From Sipunculus nudus (taxonomy: Eukaryota; Annelida; Sipuncula; Golfingiida; Sipunculidae): a DNA stretch of 64,000 nucleotides. The translations under genes and the position numbers were made by a program. The notes beneath the pieces were generated by a model that saw only the letters and a program-made list of their open reading frames with translations, ran no database searches and was not told where the DNA came from. Positions within the stretch are counted from its first letter, which is position 1; each line of letters starts with the position of its first letter. This document shows, in pieces, positions 1 through 11,600 of the stretch. The stretch spans positions 51,720,714 to 51,784,713 of the forward strand of contig CM049320.1 of NCBI GenBank assembly GCA_026874595.1. The letters are read 5' to 3'.

Positions 1-1655
1 CTGCTGCTTGCATCTTAATTTGTCACTTATTTTTATCTGTCACTTACACTCTCCTTTATTACATAAATCATAAACATCATAACGTCCGTCCGTATACATT
101 CATAGTCGGGTATTTCTACCAAAAAAATGTCGCATTCACACTACATTTGTTACTGAGAAATGCTAAAAACGGCATGAATAACCAATCACATTTTTGCTAA
201 GGCTTTAACCATTATTATGAGATAAAAATTTAAGTCGGGGCAGAAATACGTACAAAAAAAACTGCTAATGTTGCCATACCCTTAAATTTCCGGTGTCCCT
301 TTTTCTCTGCGTTTCTCTGTATATACTTTTCCATTTATATAGATTTTGCTTTCCACGTGGTCACAGCTGTGAAAGTTTATTATGATGATATTTTTGCTTA
401 ATTTTTCCCAACCGTTTTGTCTTAAATACCAAAATTTGGATATAAAAAGTGTGTCCCCCCAAAAATACTCGGCACCGTTACCTGACCTTTTGACCTCTCA
501 TCACGTGAACAGAAACTTCTTCGCTGATGCAGGGCGCAGCGTTTATTAGAGTTCAGGAAATTTTGTACACATAAACCAAAATTAAATTGAGTTACGGTCC
601 TATCAATGTTGTCTGTTAATCATTAAAGGGTTGAAAAAATCACAGTATGTTCATTTTTAATCGACATCGTTACACTTGCGAAAAATTAACCGTCACATAT
701 AACTCCTCGAATATGGCCACAGCTTGTTGCTCGTGTATTGATAACTCGTGCTGCCCTCTGAGGGACGGTGTGGATATAATTTTTGTCCTGCATCTGACGT
801 ATAGATGAAAAAAAATCTCAGCACGTTACCACTCTAAACCGTTACCTGCACGAAAAATAACGGTGTCGAGAGCAAGGTAAAGGTGTCGAGAACTTGGTAT
901 TAAATCCAATCTATGAAATAGAATTTGAAACATATCTTGAGCTAAATATTTTAAACATTTGCGTTTCTTCTATTCAAATAGGTATTTGCTTGTTTTAGTA
1001 CATAAAACTGGTATTCCAGTTGTCACTACGGTTATTTTTACCTCAGAAGCTCAACGCCGTTACCTATTCTCAACACTGTTAATTATGCTCAACACCAATA
1101 CCTAGAGGATTTGATCCATGTTTTTTTTATTTTATTTTCTGTGCATACAAAAAAATTAACAGGGTATTTCGACTCGAATTCTGAAGGTAGATATACCCAA
1201 ATACTTTGTCCGGTAAATCCCTGCAAATGAACCCCTCTTGAAGCAAAAAAAAAAAATAAAGACAATTTTTGTTTTCAAAAGTTAAATTAAAAAGAAGCAA
1301 ATATGTTCTTTTTACACGCTTTTTTTCAATGTATTACTAATATTTTGTTTTGATTTTATCAAATATTTATAAAAAAAATGATAGAAATTAAGTTTTTTTT
1401 ATATCAAAATTAAGATTAAGAAAATAATCACCAATAAAACCCTTGAAATACGACGTTTTCTGTAGAAATACGGCATGCAGTCATTACCTCTTCGAGACAG
1501 TGCGTGAGTGATCCTATACATGCAGTCGATCTGAAGCCCGCGTTCTATAGTTGCTCCGTCGTAATTCTCGATAACCAATCAATTGGTTTTTTTTTATTTC
1601 ACTTATATCCGTCAAATTACTCCGAATAATTCTATTAAAATTTCCATGGCCCCAG
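1..1655. other. Intron of ALP copy A (upstream of exon 9)
   Basis: No coding exon is recognisable. The stretch is AT-rich. The word CCGTTACCT recurs near 475, 838 and 1053, and related words (GGTGTCGAGAAC near 887; its approximate reverse complement near 1080-1106) face each other, suggesting a decayed inverted-repeat element. Exon 8 of copy A must lie left of the window or be lost. Confidence 0.6.
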
Positions 1656-1781
1656 GCGCCCCAAGATTGGCAGATGACGGGAAACCCTTCACGACTCTGA
1701 GCTACGCAAACGGTCCCGGTTACTATGACAACAAGAACGCGACTACAAACGAACGCATGAATCTAACCAACGTCAACACAA
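1656..1781 (+). CDS. ALP: ALP copy A coding exon 9
   Basis: Acceptor CCCCAG precedes 1656 and donor GTGAGT follows 1781. The exon is 126 nt with phase 1 at both ends. It encodes the [13 protein letters not shown] segment, matching [12 protein letters not shown] in copy B. Confidence 0.9.
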
Positions 1782-2968
1782 GTGAGTTATATATTAAAAA
1801 AAAACATATAATAAAGAATGGTCTCTTCACACTGACAATTAAGGTCTTTTTGTGCTACTTTCATCTAAATAACCAAATAACTGCGGTACAGGGCAAAGGT
1901 TTTAGAAAGTATTACAAAACTTTGATTTCCTAATTTTTTTGTTATTATAATGTTGAGCGCATCTGATTGAAGATTATCTGATCTGACCTTCCATTTCCAA
2001 AACATACTTTGTACAGGATGTGTTATGCAAAACCGGAGGGTCGACCTGATGAAGAGCTATAGTGTTCTGATATAACATGTACTTAACGGTCACCATAACA
2101 TTTTTTCTATACCTGAACTAGGTCACTGCAACCTTGAAATGCATGTCGAATTAAATTAATCTTTATACTTTGTGTATATACCCAGTGCTCTAAGTTACAG
2201 TTCTACACGGAACATGAACGTCCTTCTAATATATACACACTGAAATAAGAGACTAATTTGTTGAAAAGAAAAAAAATCAGTTTATGTTCTCTAATATGTC
2301 AAAGCGTGTTAAGAGTACGCACAGCGTAGCAATCCCGATTAACGCTGTTTATTGTGTATGATTATGGATATAAAAAATACGTAGAGTAATTATAACATTA
2401 ATCTGACCAATTTTGCGGCCTGGGCCCCTTTTTCCGGACCTTAGGCTTTGTCATTAGTTCTCTTGAGTTGGACCCCCTTTTCCTAAATCCCGGATCCGCC
2501 CCTTTTAATGTCAGCTTAGACGTTTGTGTAAAAGTAAACGAACACAATAACAGAAATAATCTAAAGTGTGGGTGTTCAGAAGAATGTCTTTACGATATTA
2601 CGACACGCTAGACGAAGACAATTAAGACACATTTTCAAGAAGTTTTATTATTCAAAATTCCAGCTTCAAAGGAGTATTTGCAAGATGCCAACATCCCGCT
2701 ACAAGGGGAGACGCACGGCGGGGAGGACGTCGCCATTTACGCTAAGGGACCTCTGGCCCATCTCTTTCACGGCGTCCAAGAACAAAGTTACATTGCGCAT
2801 GTCATCATGTACGCTTCCTGTGTTGGGCCAAATAAAGACCACTGCAAAGGAGATCAAACACTGCCCCAAGCGTGCAAAGTCGCGTCAGCTGCAGGATTTC
2901 CGCTTCCGGGTTATGACATCGCCCTGGTGGCCGCTTTAGTTACAATAATACTCAACAGATATCACTAA
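1656..2968 (+). CDS. ALP: Alkaline phosphatase copy A, 3' end (coding exons 9 and 10 only)
   Basis: This is the C-terminal part of a secreted metal-dependent phosphomonoesterase. Two exons are present, 1656-1781 and 2664-2968, with the phase-1 junction seen in copies B and C; the rest of the gene lies left of the window. Seen: the [15 protein letters not shown] block with the third zinc-site histidine, an [12 protein letters not shown] block, the [12 protein letters not shown] cysteine pair, and a hydrophobic C-terminus ([12 protein letters not shown]) typical of a GPI-anchor signal. Exon 9 is two codons shorter than in B and C, and its start ([12 protein letters not shown]) is closer to the vertebrate ALP pattern. 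Exon 10 is nine bases longer. By eye the exon 10 core is about 78% identical to copy B. Whether the full gene is intact cannot be seen. Confidence 0.92.
2664..2968 (+). CDS. ALP: ALP copy A coding exon 10 (terminal)
   Basis: Acceptor TTCCAG precedes 2664. The frame runs to TAA at 2966-2968. It encodes the [10 protein letters not shown] active-site histidine block and the GPI-type hydrophobic tail. Confidence 0.92.
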
Positions 2969-3090
2969 TTTCTGTTTATAGAAGTGAAAATACCAACATT
3001 TTGATATACATCGGCTCATTCATTTCATCATTTGAATCGTCGTTGAATCTGAACTTATCTTTGCTTTTTGTCTTATCTTAATGTTATACC

Positions 3091-3096
3091 AATAAA
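3091..3096 (+). terminator. Poly(A) signal of copy A
   Basis: A canonical AATAAA lies 123 nt after the copy A stop codon, the first one in the 3' region. Confidence 0.6.
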
Positions 3097-3280
3097 GAGC
3101 TGTATCCATAATTAAATTGACGCTTTAACAGTTCAAGGGAAATTGCTTTCAGTAGGAAACAATTCAAAGAGCATCCACAGTGCGGCAGCACCAGTCTTGG
3201 TGATTTCCTTATTTATCAACAGGGAATGAGGGAGAGATGGGCTTCGGCTCTGAGACACTCAATATATTTTATATACAGTG

Positions 3281-3548
3281 TAAGGCCAAAAAAAAAAATA
3301 AAGGTATGGTTCTCAGGCATGGCGCGCATCAATTTTAACCCCCGCATCAATTTTTTTTTTCATCTTTCAAGAAGATAAAATTGTACAAATTTGCTAAGAT
3401 TTCATTTGTTATTTAGTTCTTTTACCTGTTTAGCTAAAATAATCCCTTATTATCATGCTTTTCCTGACCATTTGTCATTTTTATCAAAACGTAAAAAAGG
3501 GTAAAAAAATCGGTGCCTAAGAACTATACCTTTATTCTTATGGCCTAA
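3281..3548. mobile_element. MITE with about 37-bp terminal inverted repeats
   Basis: The left end (3281-3320: TAAGGCCA, A-run, then AATAAAGGTATGGTTCTCAG) is matched by the reverse complement of the right end (3511-3547: TAGGCCATAAGAATAAAGGT followed by ATAGTTCTTAGGCAC). About 190 bp of AT-rich, non-coding DNA lies between. This is the architecture of a non-autonomous DNA transposon. The superfamily is not determined; the flank allows at most a TA duplication. Confidence 0.7.
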
Positions 3549-4476
3549 ACAGACAAGCCCATTATACTACAGTAACACATATGACATTGCTATAACACGA
3601 GTTAAGGTAACCACACCGTTATGTAGACGGTTTTTAATATCTTTAATTGTTCAAATTATTTCGAAGTCTAATGTATCTTTTTTGTTATTCCTTTGTTATC
3701 TTGTTGAGTTGATGCATTGCCGAACCTTATGCTATATATTCAAAAAATAAAAAAAAGTTATACATGCTTGCTGCAAAAAAATGTTAGTACGATTCTTCTG
3801 TCCAAAATTAGTGAAGACGTCATCTTTTTAAGGTCAAGTGGCAGGATTTTTATTGGGCTTAAGGCTACTTCGTGGAAAATGCATAAATGTCGGGAACTAA
3901 AACGACCGACACAGGAGGTTTGTGTTAAAATTTTAGTCCACGTATATTCACCTGTTAGCTTTACCTAGCCTATTGCTGCCCGTTCTGGCATTCGGCATGG
4001 GACAGGTTCGCGCGACTTTGGCCGGGTCAGTGCGGGACGGGTATTGCATGGACCGAGTTGCCATGGGCATGTCGGGGCGTAGCCACTGACACTGTTGAGT
4101 GCTGCCATCATCAGTTATAATATAGATGATAATACTCTAGGGGGATTCCCTATGCACATCATGCTTACATTTTCAATTTGATATGTTAATATAGTTTATG
4201 ATTTATTAACCTGATAATATATACATTGTGTATACGTAAGAAGTGGAAACTGCGAAAAAATATATTTCGATTAAGGTGATTGACATGATTTACTAATTAA
4301 ATGAGATGGCTACTGCATTAATGGTACTTTGCTTATATCTTAAAATGAAGAATGTCTGAGTGAAATTTAATAGCAAATGGAGATGCTGGCTTCAATGTAT
4401 TGCAGCTGTTATTTTTTTATTCATAATGCCTGATATGCCGCCTGGATTAAATCATGAACTGCGCAGCTACTTTCCC

Positions 4477-4478
<2 letters not shown>

Positions 4479-4516
<38 letters not shown>
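4479..4516. repeat. (GA)n microsatellite
   Basis: A perfect 38-bp GA dinucleotide run. Confidence 0.95.
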
Positions 4517-4518
<2 letters not shown>

Positions 4519-5167
4519 CTATAAATTAAGCTTATGACTTTTAATCATACCCGGATATTAAAGAAAAGTAAAAAGAAAGTATCATAAGTATCAAAATAAA
4601 ATGTAATTATAATAAAGACCAACACAAACGGTAACTATGTCCAGCAGGCGGACTTGCGATATTTAAACTTCTACCACAGCCACGAAATGGCAACATCTCA
4701 GTCAGGGGCGACACCAGGAGTTAAAGAAGTTGGTGCCGAAATAGTTTGCAAAGGCAGTTGATGCACTCAGGTATGATTTAACATGGAATAGTCTTTTAAA
4801 ACCAAAGATTAAAGATGCAAAACATAAAATAAAAATTGCTTTTTTATGTTGATTATTTAACCCAGAATAAATTTAAAAATTACAATAAATATATGTAAAA
4901 TGCCGCTTAACCTGTTACACGGACAAAAAATAAAAATATAAAATACATGGCTATAGAATGTATCTATTACTGCTTAAACAAGGCAGCATAAATCTTTTGT
5001 GAGGAATTTCATACCTGTGCAATTAAAGAAACATTTTAACATTTATTTCCACAAATTTGAGGGAGGCTGGATCTGTCCCACTGTGGCCCCCTCTATAGGT
5101 ACTTCCGTACAGACTAGTGAGAAACACAACTGAGAGAGAGAGCCCACTTGCTCAATCAGTTTGGTGT

Positions 5168-5280
5168 GGGGGGGGGGGGGGGGGGGGAATAGGTGGAATC
5201 GGCCGTGCGTGTCTAAGCTAATGGTTGTGGTATTGACTGTCAAAATAAAAGCCGCGCGGGGGAAGGGGGGGGGGGGGGCG
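5168..5280. repeat. Paired long G homopolymers
   Basis: A run of 20 G at 5168-5187, and a second G-rich run (GGGGGAAG followed by G13) near 5257-5278. Both lie on the + strand, about 300-400 bp upstream of the candidate copy B promoter. Confidence 0.9.
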
Positions 5281-5559
5281 CTGAAAAGAGTCATTTTTGT
5301 TCAATACCCGGACGAAAATCATAGAAACATTTCACTACGCATGATCGAAATAGAAAGTGCATTTTATTTCAAGCAAATGAAATCCGATATTTTTGGTGAT
5401 AAAAGATGACTTTCCCCACTTTCAACACCAGCCGAGCCCCATTTGGATCCCCAAGTGGATCTTTCTGAGCCACGTTTGCAGGCGTCGGTCAGGTGTAACA
5501 AAGGACATTACCAGACATTACAAGAACAGTGATTCTGAACCGTTATGTCGACAACTTGA

Positions 5560-5725
5560 GGGGACAAGGTGCATTGGAATTCCTGTCTGCTGACACTTCA
5601 TTCGATGGTTCTATCGTCAGTTGTACGCAGTCTGGGATCTGTGACCCTGTAAGGCCCTAAATATATAAAAACAAATCGAAGCTAGTCTCGGGTATACAAA
5701 CGTTATACCAGAAGATTTTACAAGG
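5560..5725 (+). promoter_or_regulatory. Candidate promoter and 5'UTR exon of ALP copy B
   Basis: A TATA-like TATATAAA occurs at 5662-5669. About 56 nt after it a consensus donor follows (AAG|GGTGAGTACC, GT at 5726-5727). A matching GTGAGTACC donor plus a shared ATTGGAATTCCTGT word lie at the equivalent place upstream of copy C (28640-28775). Copy B's ATG exon is preceded by a 3' splice site, so a leader exon is expected somewhere upstream. The assignment to this position is inference. Confidence 0.4.
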
Positions 5726-5991
5726 GTGAGTACCAACAATATATCACTTAGGATGTAATAAAAATACAAACGCACATACATTTCGGCTTGTCATTCCATT
5801 TGAAATATCTCATAACACAAAACATGCTACTTTATGTTTAATCCCATCCATTCTCAGGCGTCCCATCCGCAGATAGATTTGTGTGATGTGCTGCCGACTG
5901 TGACGCCGTAACCTGTTGATTGTTCGACTCGTATATCTGGCACCGATTTTCTACCATCAGTCATGCAGTGTTTTTGTGAGCAGAGACGTTA

Positions 5992-6322
5992 AAGGAGCCC
6001 AACCACCTATAAAGCATGTAGAATTACCACGAAATATGGCTTCTTCCCTGTAAAATAATACTGTAACCGCAAAAATATTGCCTTGAAACCATTTGCTAAC
6101 ACGAGTTGTAAAAACAGTAGACCGGCTCGTGGGGCCATTTGCATCGCGGAGCCACAAAAGTGTGAATCAGGAGATGCCCTGACTGACTTGGCCCAAAAAA
6201 TGTAATACATATATATACAGCCGGCTGGCTGAAACACCGCGTAATCCGGCTCACAATCGGACCTCCGGTCACTCAGCCTTTTTTTATGGTTAACAGTCAC
6301 ACGTGGACTGTGTTTACTACCA
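5992..6322 (-). repeat. Dispersed repeat, copy 1
   Basis: Its reverse complement matches 62017-62290 with shared words GACCGGAGGTCCGATT, GTCAGGGCATCTCCTG, GGTTTC-AGGCAATATTTT and ACATGCT-TATAGGTG, in the same order and similar spacing. No coding capacity and no clear termini, so unclassified. Confidence 0.65.
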
Positions 6323-7020
6323 CACAGGGTCATAACAATGCGTTAAATAGCCGCACGCGAGATACTGAGACTGTGTGCTAGGATAGTTTTGCCGGGAACG
6401 TTTGTGTGAAGCAAAATTGAACTGAGAGTGTGAAAGAATGAAGCGATCACAGAAGTGCTATACACATTAGTGCTGTCACGATACATTATCCCACGATACG
6501 ACGGGTATTACGTACGATACTTCGCCGAGGATACAGGACACGATATTATACTTAAGATATTATAGTTTAGATTGCAGGCAAATATTGTTCCATTTTCCCG
6601 TAAATGATACCAAACTGTTTTTAAAAGTCTCCCTCAAAACCAGTTATATTTCTTTTTTATATTTTGTAGTAAACACACATTATTTTTCACAGAAAATACC
6701 AGAACTTTATCTTGTTTCTTGACTTCGACTAATTAATGTCACCTTAAATGTCACCGATAATTGAAGGTTTTAAAATGAAAGTTACTTATCGTAATTATAC
6801 CTAACATTAATGAAATTGGTTTTACGAAAACTAACGTCGTTAAGGGAATTCCCGGTGATTCCGACTATGAATAATCAACTGACACGCATTTCTGTAACCT
6901 GTGTATCGGACAGGTGGTCATGTATATGTAAGACACCACCGTCTTCGGGTGATCAAATATCGTCAAATTCTTGAAAAGGGCTACCTGACGATGCCGATAC
7001 GATATTTGTCTTTAGGTAGC

Positions 7021-8215
7021 GGTATATCGTTTCACTGATGTATCGTTTCACTGGTGTATCATTTAAATGGTGTATCATTTCATCGGTGTATCGTTTCACC
7101 TGTGTATCGTTTCACTGGTGTATCGTTTCACTGGTGTGTCGTTTCACCGGTGTATCGTTTCACCTGTGTATAGTTTCACTGATGTATTGTTTCGCTGATG
7201 TATTTTTTGCTCGGTGTATCATTTCACTGATGCATCGTTTCGATGGTGTATCGTTTCATTGGTGTATCGTTTAAATGGTGTATCTTTTCACAAGTGTACC
7301 GTTTAAATGGTGTATCTTTTCACAAGTGTACCGTTTAAATGGTGTATCTTTTCACAAGTGTATCGTTTAAATGGTGTATCTTTTCACAAGTGTTTCGTTT
7401 AAATGGTGTATCTTTTCACAAGTGTATCGTTTAAATGGTGTATCTTTTCACAAGTGTATCGTTTCACTGATGTATCGTTTCTATGGTGTATCGTTTCACT
7501 GATGTATCGTTTCACTATTGTATTGTTTCACTGATGTATCGTTTGATCGGTGTATCGTTTCACTGATGTATCGTTTCACTGGTGTATCGTTTCACTGGTG
7601 TTTCGTTTCACTGGGGTATTGTTTGATCGGGGTATCGTTTTACTGTTGTAGCGTTTCACTGGTGTATCGTTTGATCGGTGTATCATTTGATCGGTGTATC
7701 GTTTCACTGGTGTATCGTTTCACCGCTGTATCTTTTGATCAGTGTATCGTTTTACTGTTCTATCGTTTCACTGGTGTATCATTTGATCGGTGTATCATTT
7801 CACTGGTGTATCGTTTCACTGGTGTATCGTTTCACTGGTGCATCGTTTGATCGGTGTATCGTTTGATCGGTGTATCGTTTCACTGGTGTATCGTTTCACC
7901 GCTGTATCGTTTGATCAGTGTATCGTGTTACTGTTGTATCGTTTCACTGGTGTATCATTTGATCGGTGTATCATTTCAATGGTGTATTGTTTCACCGGTG
8001 AATCGTTTCACTGGTGTAACGTTTCAATGATGTGTCTTTTCACTGGTGTATCTTTTCACTGATGTATCGTTTCTTCGGTGTATCGTTTCACTGATGTATC
8101 GTTTGATCGGTGTATCGTTTCACTGATGTATCGTTTCACTGGTGTATCGTTTCACTGGTGTATCGTCTGATCGGTGTATCGTTTCACCTGTGTATCGTTT
8201 CACTGGTGTATCGTT
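7021..8215. repeat. 16-bp minisatellite, about 75 units
   Basis: The unit GGTGTATCGTTTCACT repeats for about 1.2 kb with variants (TTTGATCG, TTTAAATG, TTTCACCG in place of TTTCACTG). Since 16 is not a multiple of three, all three frames read a 16-residue periodic peptide (RFTGVSFHWCIVSLVY-like); these open frames are repeat artefacts. The array lies in the inferred 5'UTR intron of copy B. Confidence 0.95.
7269..7461. repeat. 32-bp higher-order sub-array within the minisatellite
   Basis: TTTAAATGG recurs at 7270, 7302, 7334, 7366, 7398 and 7430, exactly 32 bp apart. Each is followed by TGTATCTTTTCACAAGTGTA, so a dimer of the 16-mer was amplified about six times. Confidence 0.92.
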
Positions 8216-8571
8216 AAAATAGGATGCGAACCGTACGCGGGGGTGTTTCCATATACGCGACGTGGCACATTTTCTAGTATTTTCTACCCAGTTTTAAAAC
8301 ATTAAGGTCCTTTTGGTGAATTTTGAAGTTCTTACTTAAGTGATTATTTAGGAATTAAAGACATGTTCGGGTCTGTAATTATCTGAAAATAAAGAAGGTA
8401 TACATAGTTGAAATAAATTTCCCTCTACGTCCCACATTTTTGTGGAGCACTGTAAAGCTAATAATAAATTATAATCGTTTTCAACTTTGAAAAACTTAAA
8501 GATTCCATAGATATATTAGTCAAAAGAATGTTCTATTTTCCTAGTTCGATTAATTGTTGTTATTTTGACAG

Positions 8572-8601
8572 ATATCAGTTTCAAATGTCGTGGAAGCAAA
8601 G
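8572..8601 (+). promoter_or_regulatory. 5'UTR segment and splice acceptor before the copy B start codon
   Basis: A polypyrimidine tract ending TATTTTGACAG (AG at 8570-8571) lies 30 nt before the ATG. Copy C has the same arrangement (TGTTTTTACAG ending at 32490, 31 nt before its ATG). The ATG exon is therefore probably the second exon of each gene. Confidence 0.55.
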
Positions 8602-8662
8602 ATGACGACCTCCAGGATACTCTTAAGTTTGACTGCAGTAGCGTGTCTGGCCTTTGGAGACC
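8602..8662 (+). CDS. ALP: ALP copy B coding exon 1 (signal peptide)
   Basis: ATG at 8602 opens [20 protein letters not shown], a classic n-region, hydrophobic core and small-residue cleavage zone. Donor GTATGT follows. Phase 1. Confidence 0.9.
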
Positions 8663-11600
8663 GTATGTATATAAAAACTGTTGAAATCTTGTTGTTGTGT
8701 CATGAAATGTAATCGTATATGTATACGTCAGAAGGCATATGATAACACTGGGTGTGTCAGCAAGTCTAGCTTACAAGGCCCTTTTGTGTTGTTTTCAGCT
8801 GAAATTGTTATATCATTATTTCATTGCAGAAATAATAATAATATTTCGATAAACTTAGTTCGTGGCTTTGAACATGGCTGGCGTTCGAGGTCACGGTCAC
8901 ATTAGGCGTATCTGGAACGTATGAGGAACGAATATCATTTAACATAATTTATCGAACACCTGTCCATTTATGGTGTATACTATGGTAAATGTTACAGATG
9001 AATGATGGGAAGGGTTGGCGATTATGTCACGGCCAGCTTTGTTTTAGGCTTAACAGTTAAAAACTCACTTCGCTCAACCTATTTTGTTCCTGATGATGCT
9101 GGGTGATGATCCTTGTCCCCTCAACAAGTACTTTTCTTTCTATTGTATAAACACTAGAGGACCTTACCCGTACTGTATATGGCTCATGTTTGACATGACG
9201 TCTTTCATAGCTGATCAAATTCTACCTAAAGAAAAAACCTAGACCTCTCTTGCTTGTGATATGAAAAACAAAGTATGCACAGTTCTTTGTCAGGAAGTCA
9301 GTATGCGGACTTTGTTTACAAATGCAGAAGCAGTCTGTTGTTTTGTGAATCAGCCGGCTTTTGTTATAATCCTGCGAAAGTTGTATGCACGGTTGATGAA
9401 GCATGGTGATTTGCCGTCAACAGTATTTCACCAGTGGGTTGGGGATGCCCTGAATCCCTGTGTGTAGGGCCCTGGGGTTTACTGGAAAGTGGCAGGCCTT
9501 GATATAATGGCAAAAAACAAGATCAGGGTACGGCGCTATAAATACCTAAGAGTATAGTCCATGGATAATTAAGCCAACGGTTGACAGAGTTTACGGGTGA
9601 CTTCACCTGTTAGTCTAGAGATAAACGCGGAGGAACGCTCTAGGGGGCCACGCCCAAAGCCGTAAATTATAGTAGGATGTCAAAATTGCAGCGGTGAACC
9701 GTGAAGGGTTAACATATTGGCGGCAGTGCCCAGATTGCGCGCTAGTGAAGTAAGTGTGTCACAACCAATATAACCAATACCCGTTTTAAACCGACATACC
9801 TTGAATTTACATCTCATAACCAAAGTATTCGACAAATAGTGCCTATCTCTATGTGTTCCCGTATGATTAAGTGATGTCCCGTAAAGAATATCGAAATCAC
9901 TGGTGCATTGATGTTATGGGGCATAAAAACCATGGATGGCTTGATGAAAGAAATTCACGACTCATTAAAGTGAGATCCCAATATCTGAATACGGTAATTC
10001 AAAACAAAAATTTATTTCACCTGGTCACCCGGAACGCAACTAGTAGTAGACACACTGGCGCGGCGTTAGATCAGCATCACGAAGATCTGAAGGCACTCTA
10101 AAAAATGAATGTCATTTTTTAGCAGCTCACTGGTTAATGGTACTATATCTCACGAAAAGTCTTGATCATAAAGCTGTGTTTCCGGGTACACACAAACCTT
10201 GTCCTAATCCGTATGCCGTCTTTCCTATCCTTGTGTGAATTAAAGATGAATTGTGCTTTCATATGCACGTACTAGCGCCATTTCGCCTTATGACATTATA
10301 GCGTCAGAGTGCCCTAACATCTTGTATGGGGGAAAGAAGTGAAACGATCCATGAGGATGCAATCATTTTCGTCTTTTTAACAAAGTCTCATGGCCTCACA
10401 TTCATAAAATTTTGCTTACAGGTTACCATCCTAACGTGCAGAGAGTTCACCCAAGACTACACAGGAGATCCAACAATGAACAAGGTTTCGATGATGAAGG
10501 TAATCTTCACCACCACTGGTTCCTCGAGGGACAGTACAAACTCAAGGCAGCACTGCGGAACACGCCGAACAACAATCGTGCTAAAAACGTCATCGTTTTC
10601 ATCGGTGACGGTATGGGTGTTTCCACAGTAACGGCAGCCCGACATTTTAATATAGACGTACTGAAGAAACCATTCTCCGAATCCCATATGAGCTTTGAAG
10701 AGTTTCCTCATGTTGCCATATCAAAGGTAAGCGTGAGTATATAAAGTAAATCCTCTGTAAAGCGTACACCTAATTGTGTATAGGACTGGAAAATTTGCAA
10801 GGCAATTGAACAAAAGACACATTTACAATATGCATTATAATACATGGGTATAGCTAACAGAGCAAATTTGAGGGGAACAATCTACCTTATTTTTAATATA
10901 GAAATAAACTCATCGATCTTGTAGTTCCTCCTCAGTCCCGCTCTGGGCTTACATGCACAGTACTGATTGCTCTTCTTGTGGTTTTCATATAATTTTGTTA
11001 TACAGTGGAGCGCCGTTCATCCGAACATCATTTATCCGTAAAATCGTTTATCCGTTATTAAAACTGAAGAACCTAAATTATGGCCGTTTTTCCGTAATTT
11101 TGAAAATCTGTACATAATTATCATTTTCTATATCAATCAATACATCAGTATAATGATGGCTCGCCAAGTCTGTTTCCTGATTTTTATTATGTCTTTGTCT
11201 CCGAAGAAAAAAAAAATCCAACCTTTCATAAAGGATGCAAATATATTTTATCTTTGTGATTATTGCGTTTCCATATATGATATGAACCCTTGCAGTGTGA
11301 ACAAAACCTAAAAACCGTCCGGCAGTTTTGGTCTCCAGGCGTGACCTAACCTACGTTGCTGCCATCTACCGGCTGATTCCATAACTAACCAAAAATGTTG
11401 CGATGAACAAAATACTATTTTGATGGGCCAGACTTAACCATAAATGACTGTGGTAATAAAGATTAAAAGAACATGCAAATGTAAAGCAATGTTTTAACAT
11501 CTTGTGTTTGCTCATTTATCAATTGCTCTAGACCTACAACATCGACTTCAAGGTTCCAGACTCTGCCGGTACAGCCACAGCCATGATGACCGGTGTCAAG

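Larger units (their letters stand above)
3549..5559. other. Intergenic DNA between copies A and B
   Basis: I see no coding exon. It holds a (GA)n tract (4479-4516) and two long G tracts (5168-5187 and about 5258-5278). Short open frames here show no family resemblance and include homopolymer-encoded glycine runs. Confidence 0.6.
5726..8571 (+). other. Inferred 5'UTR intron of copy B
   Basis: If the leader exon ends at 5725 and the next begins at 8572, this 2.8-kb stretch is an intron. It contains a dispersed repeat (5992-6322), a stretch rich in CACGATA-type words (about 6474-7020), and the 16-bp minisatellite (7021-8215). No coding exon is seen. Confidence 0.4.

Noticed and set aside
7038-8062. 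Open frames of 62-110 codons with periodic RFTGVSFHWCIVS peptide
   Set aside because: They are translations of the 16-bp minisatellite; the same peptide pattern appears in every frame, so there is no coding signal.
7021-8215. CRISPR-like array
   Set aside because: Units are contiguous with no unique spacers, and the genome is eukaryotic.
10098-10122. Perfect 11-bp hairpin (CTAAAAAATGA/TCATTTTTTAG) as a terminator or small RNA
   Set aside because: Short, AT-only stem in an intron; such palindromes are expected by chance in AT-rich DNA.
10457-10711. Antisense open frame over ALP exon 2 (similar one at 40797-41051)
   Set aside because: Mirror of a conserved coding exon; conservation between copies is explained by the sense strand.
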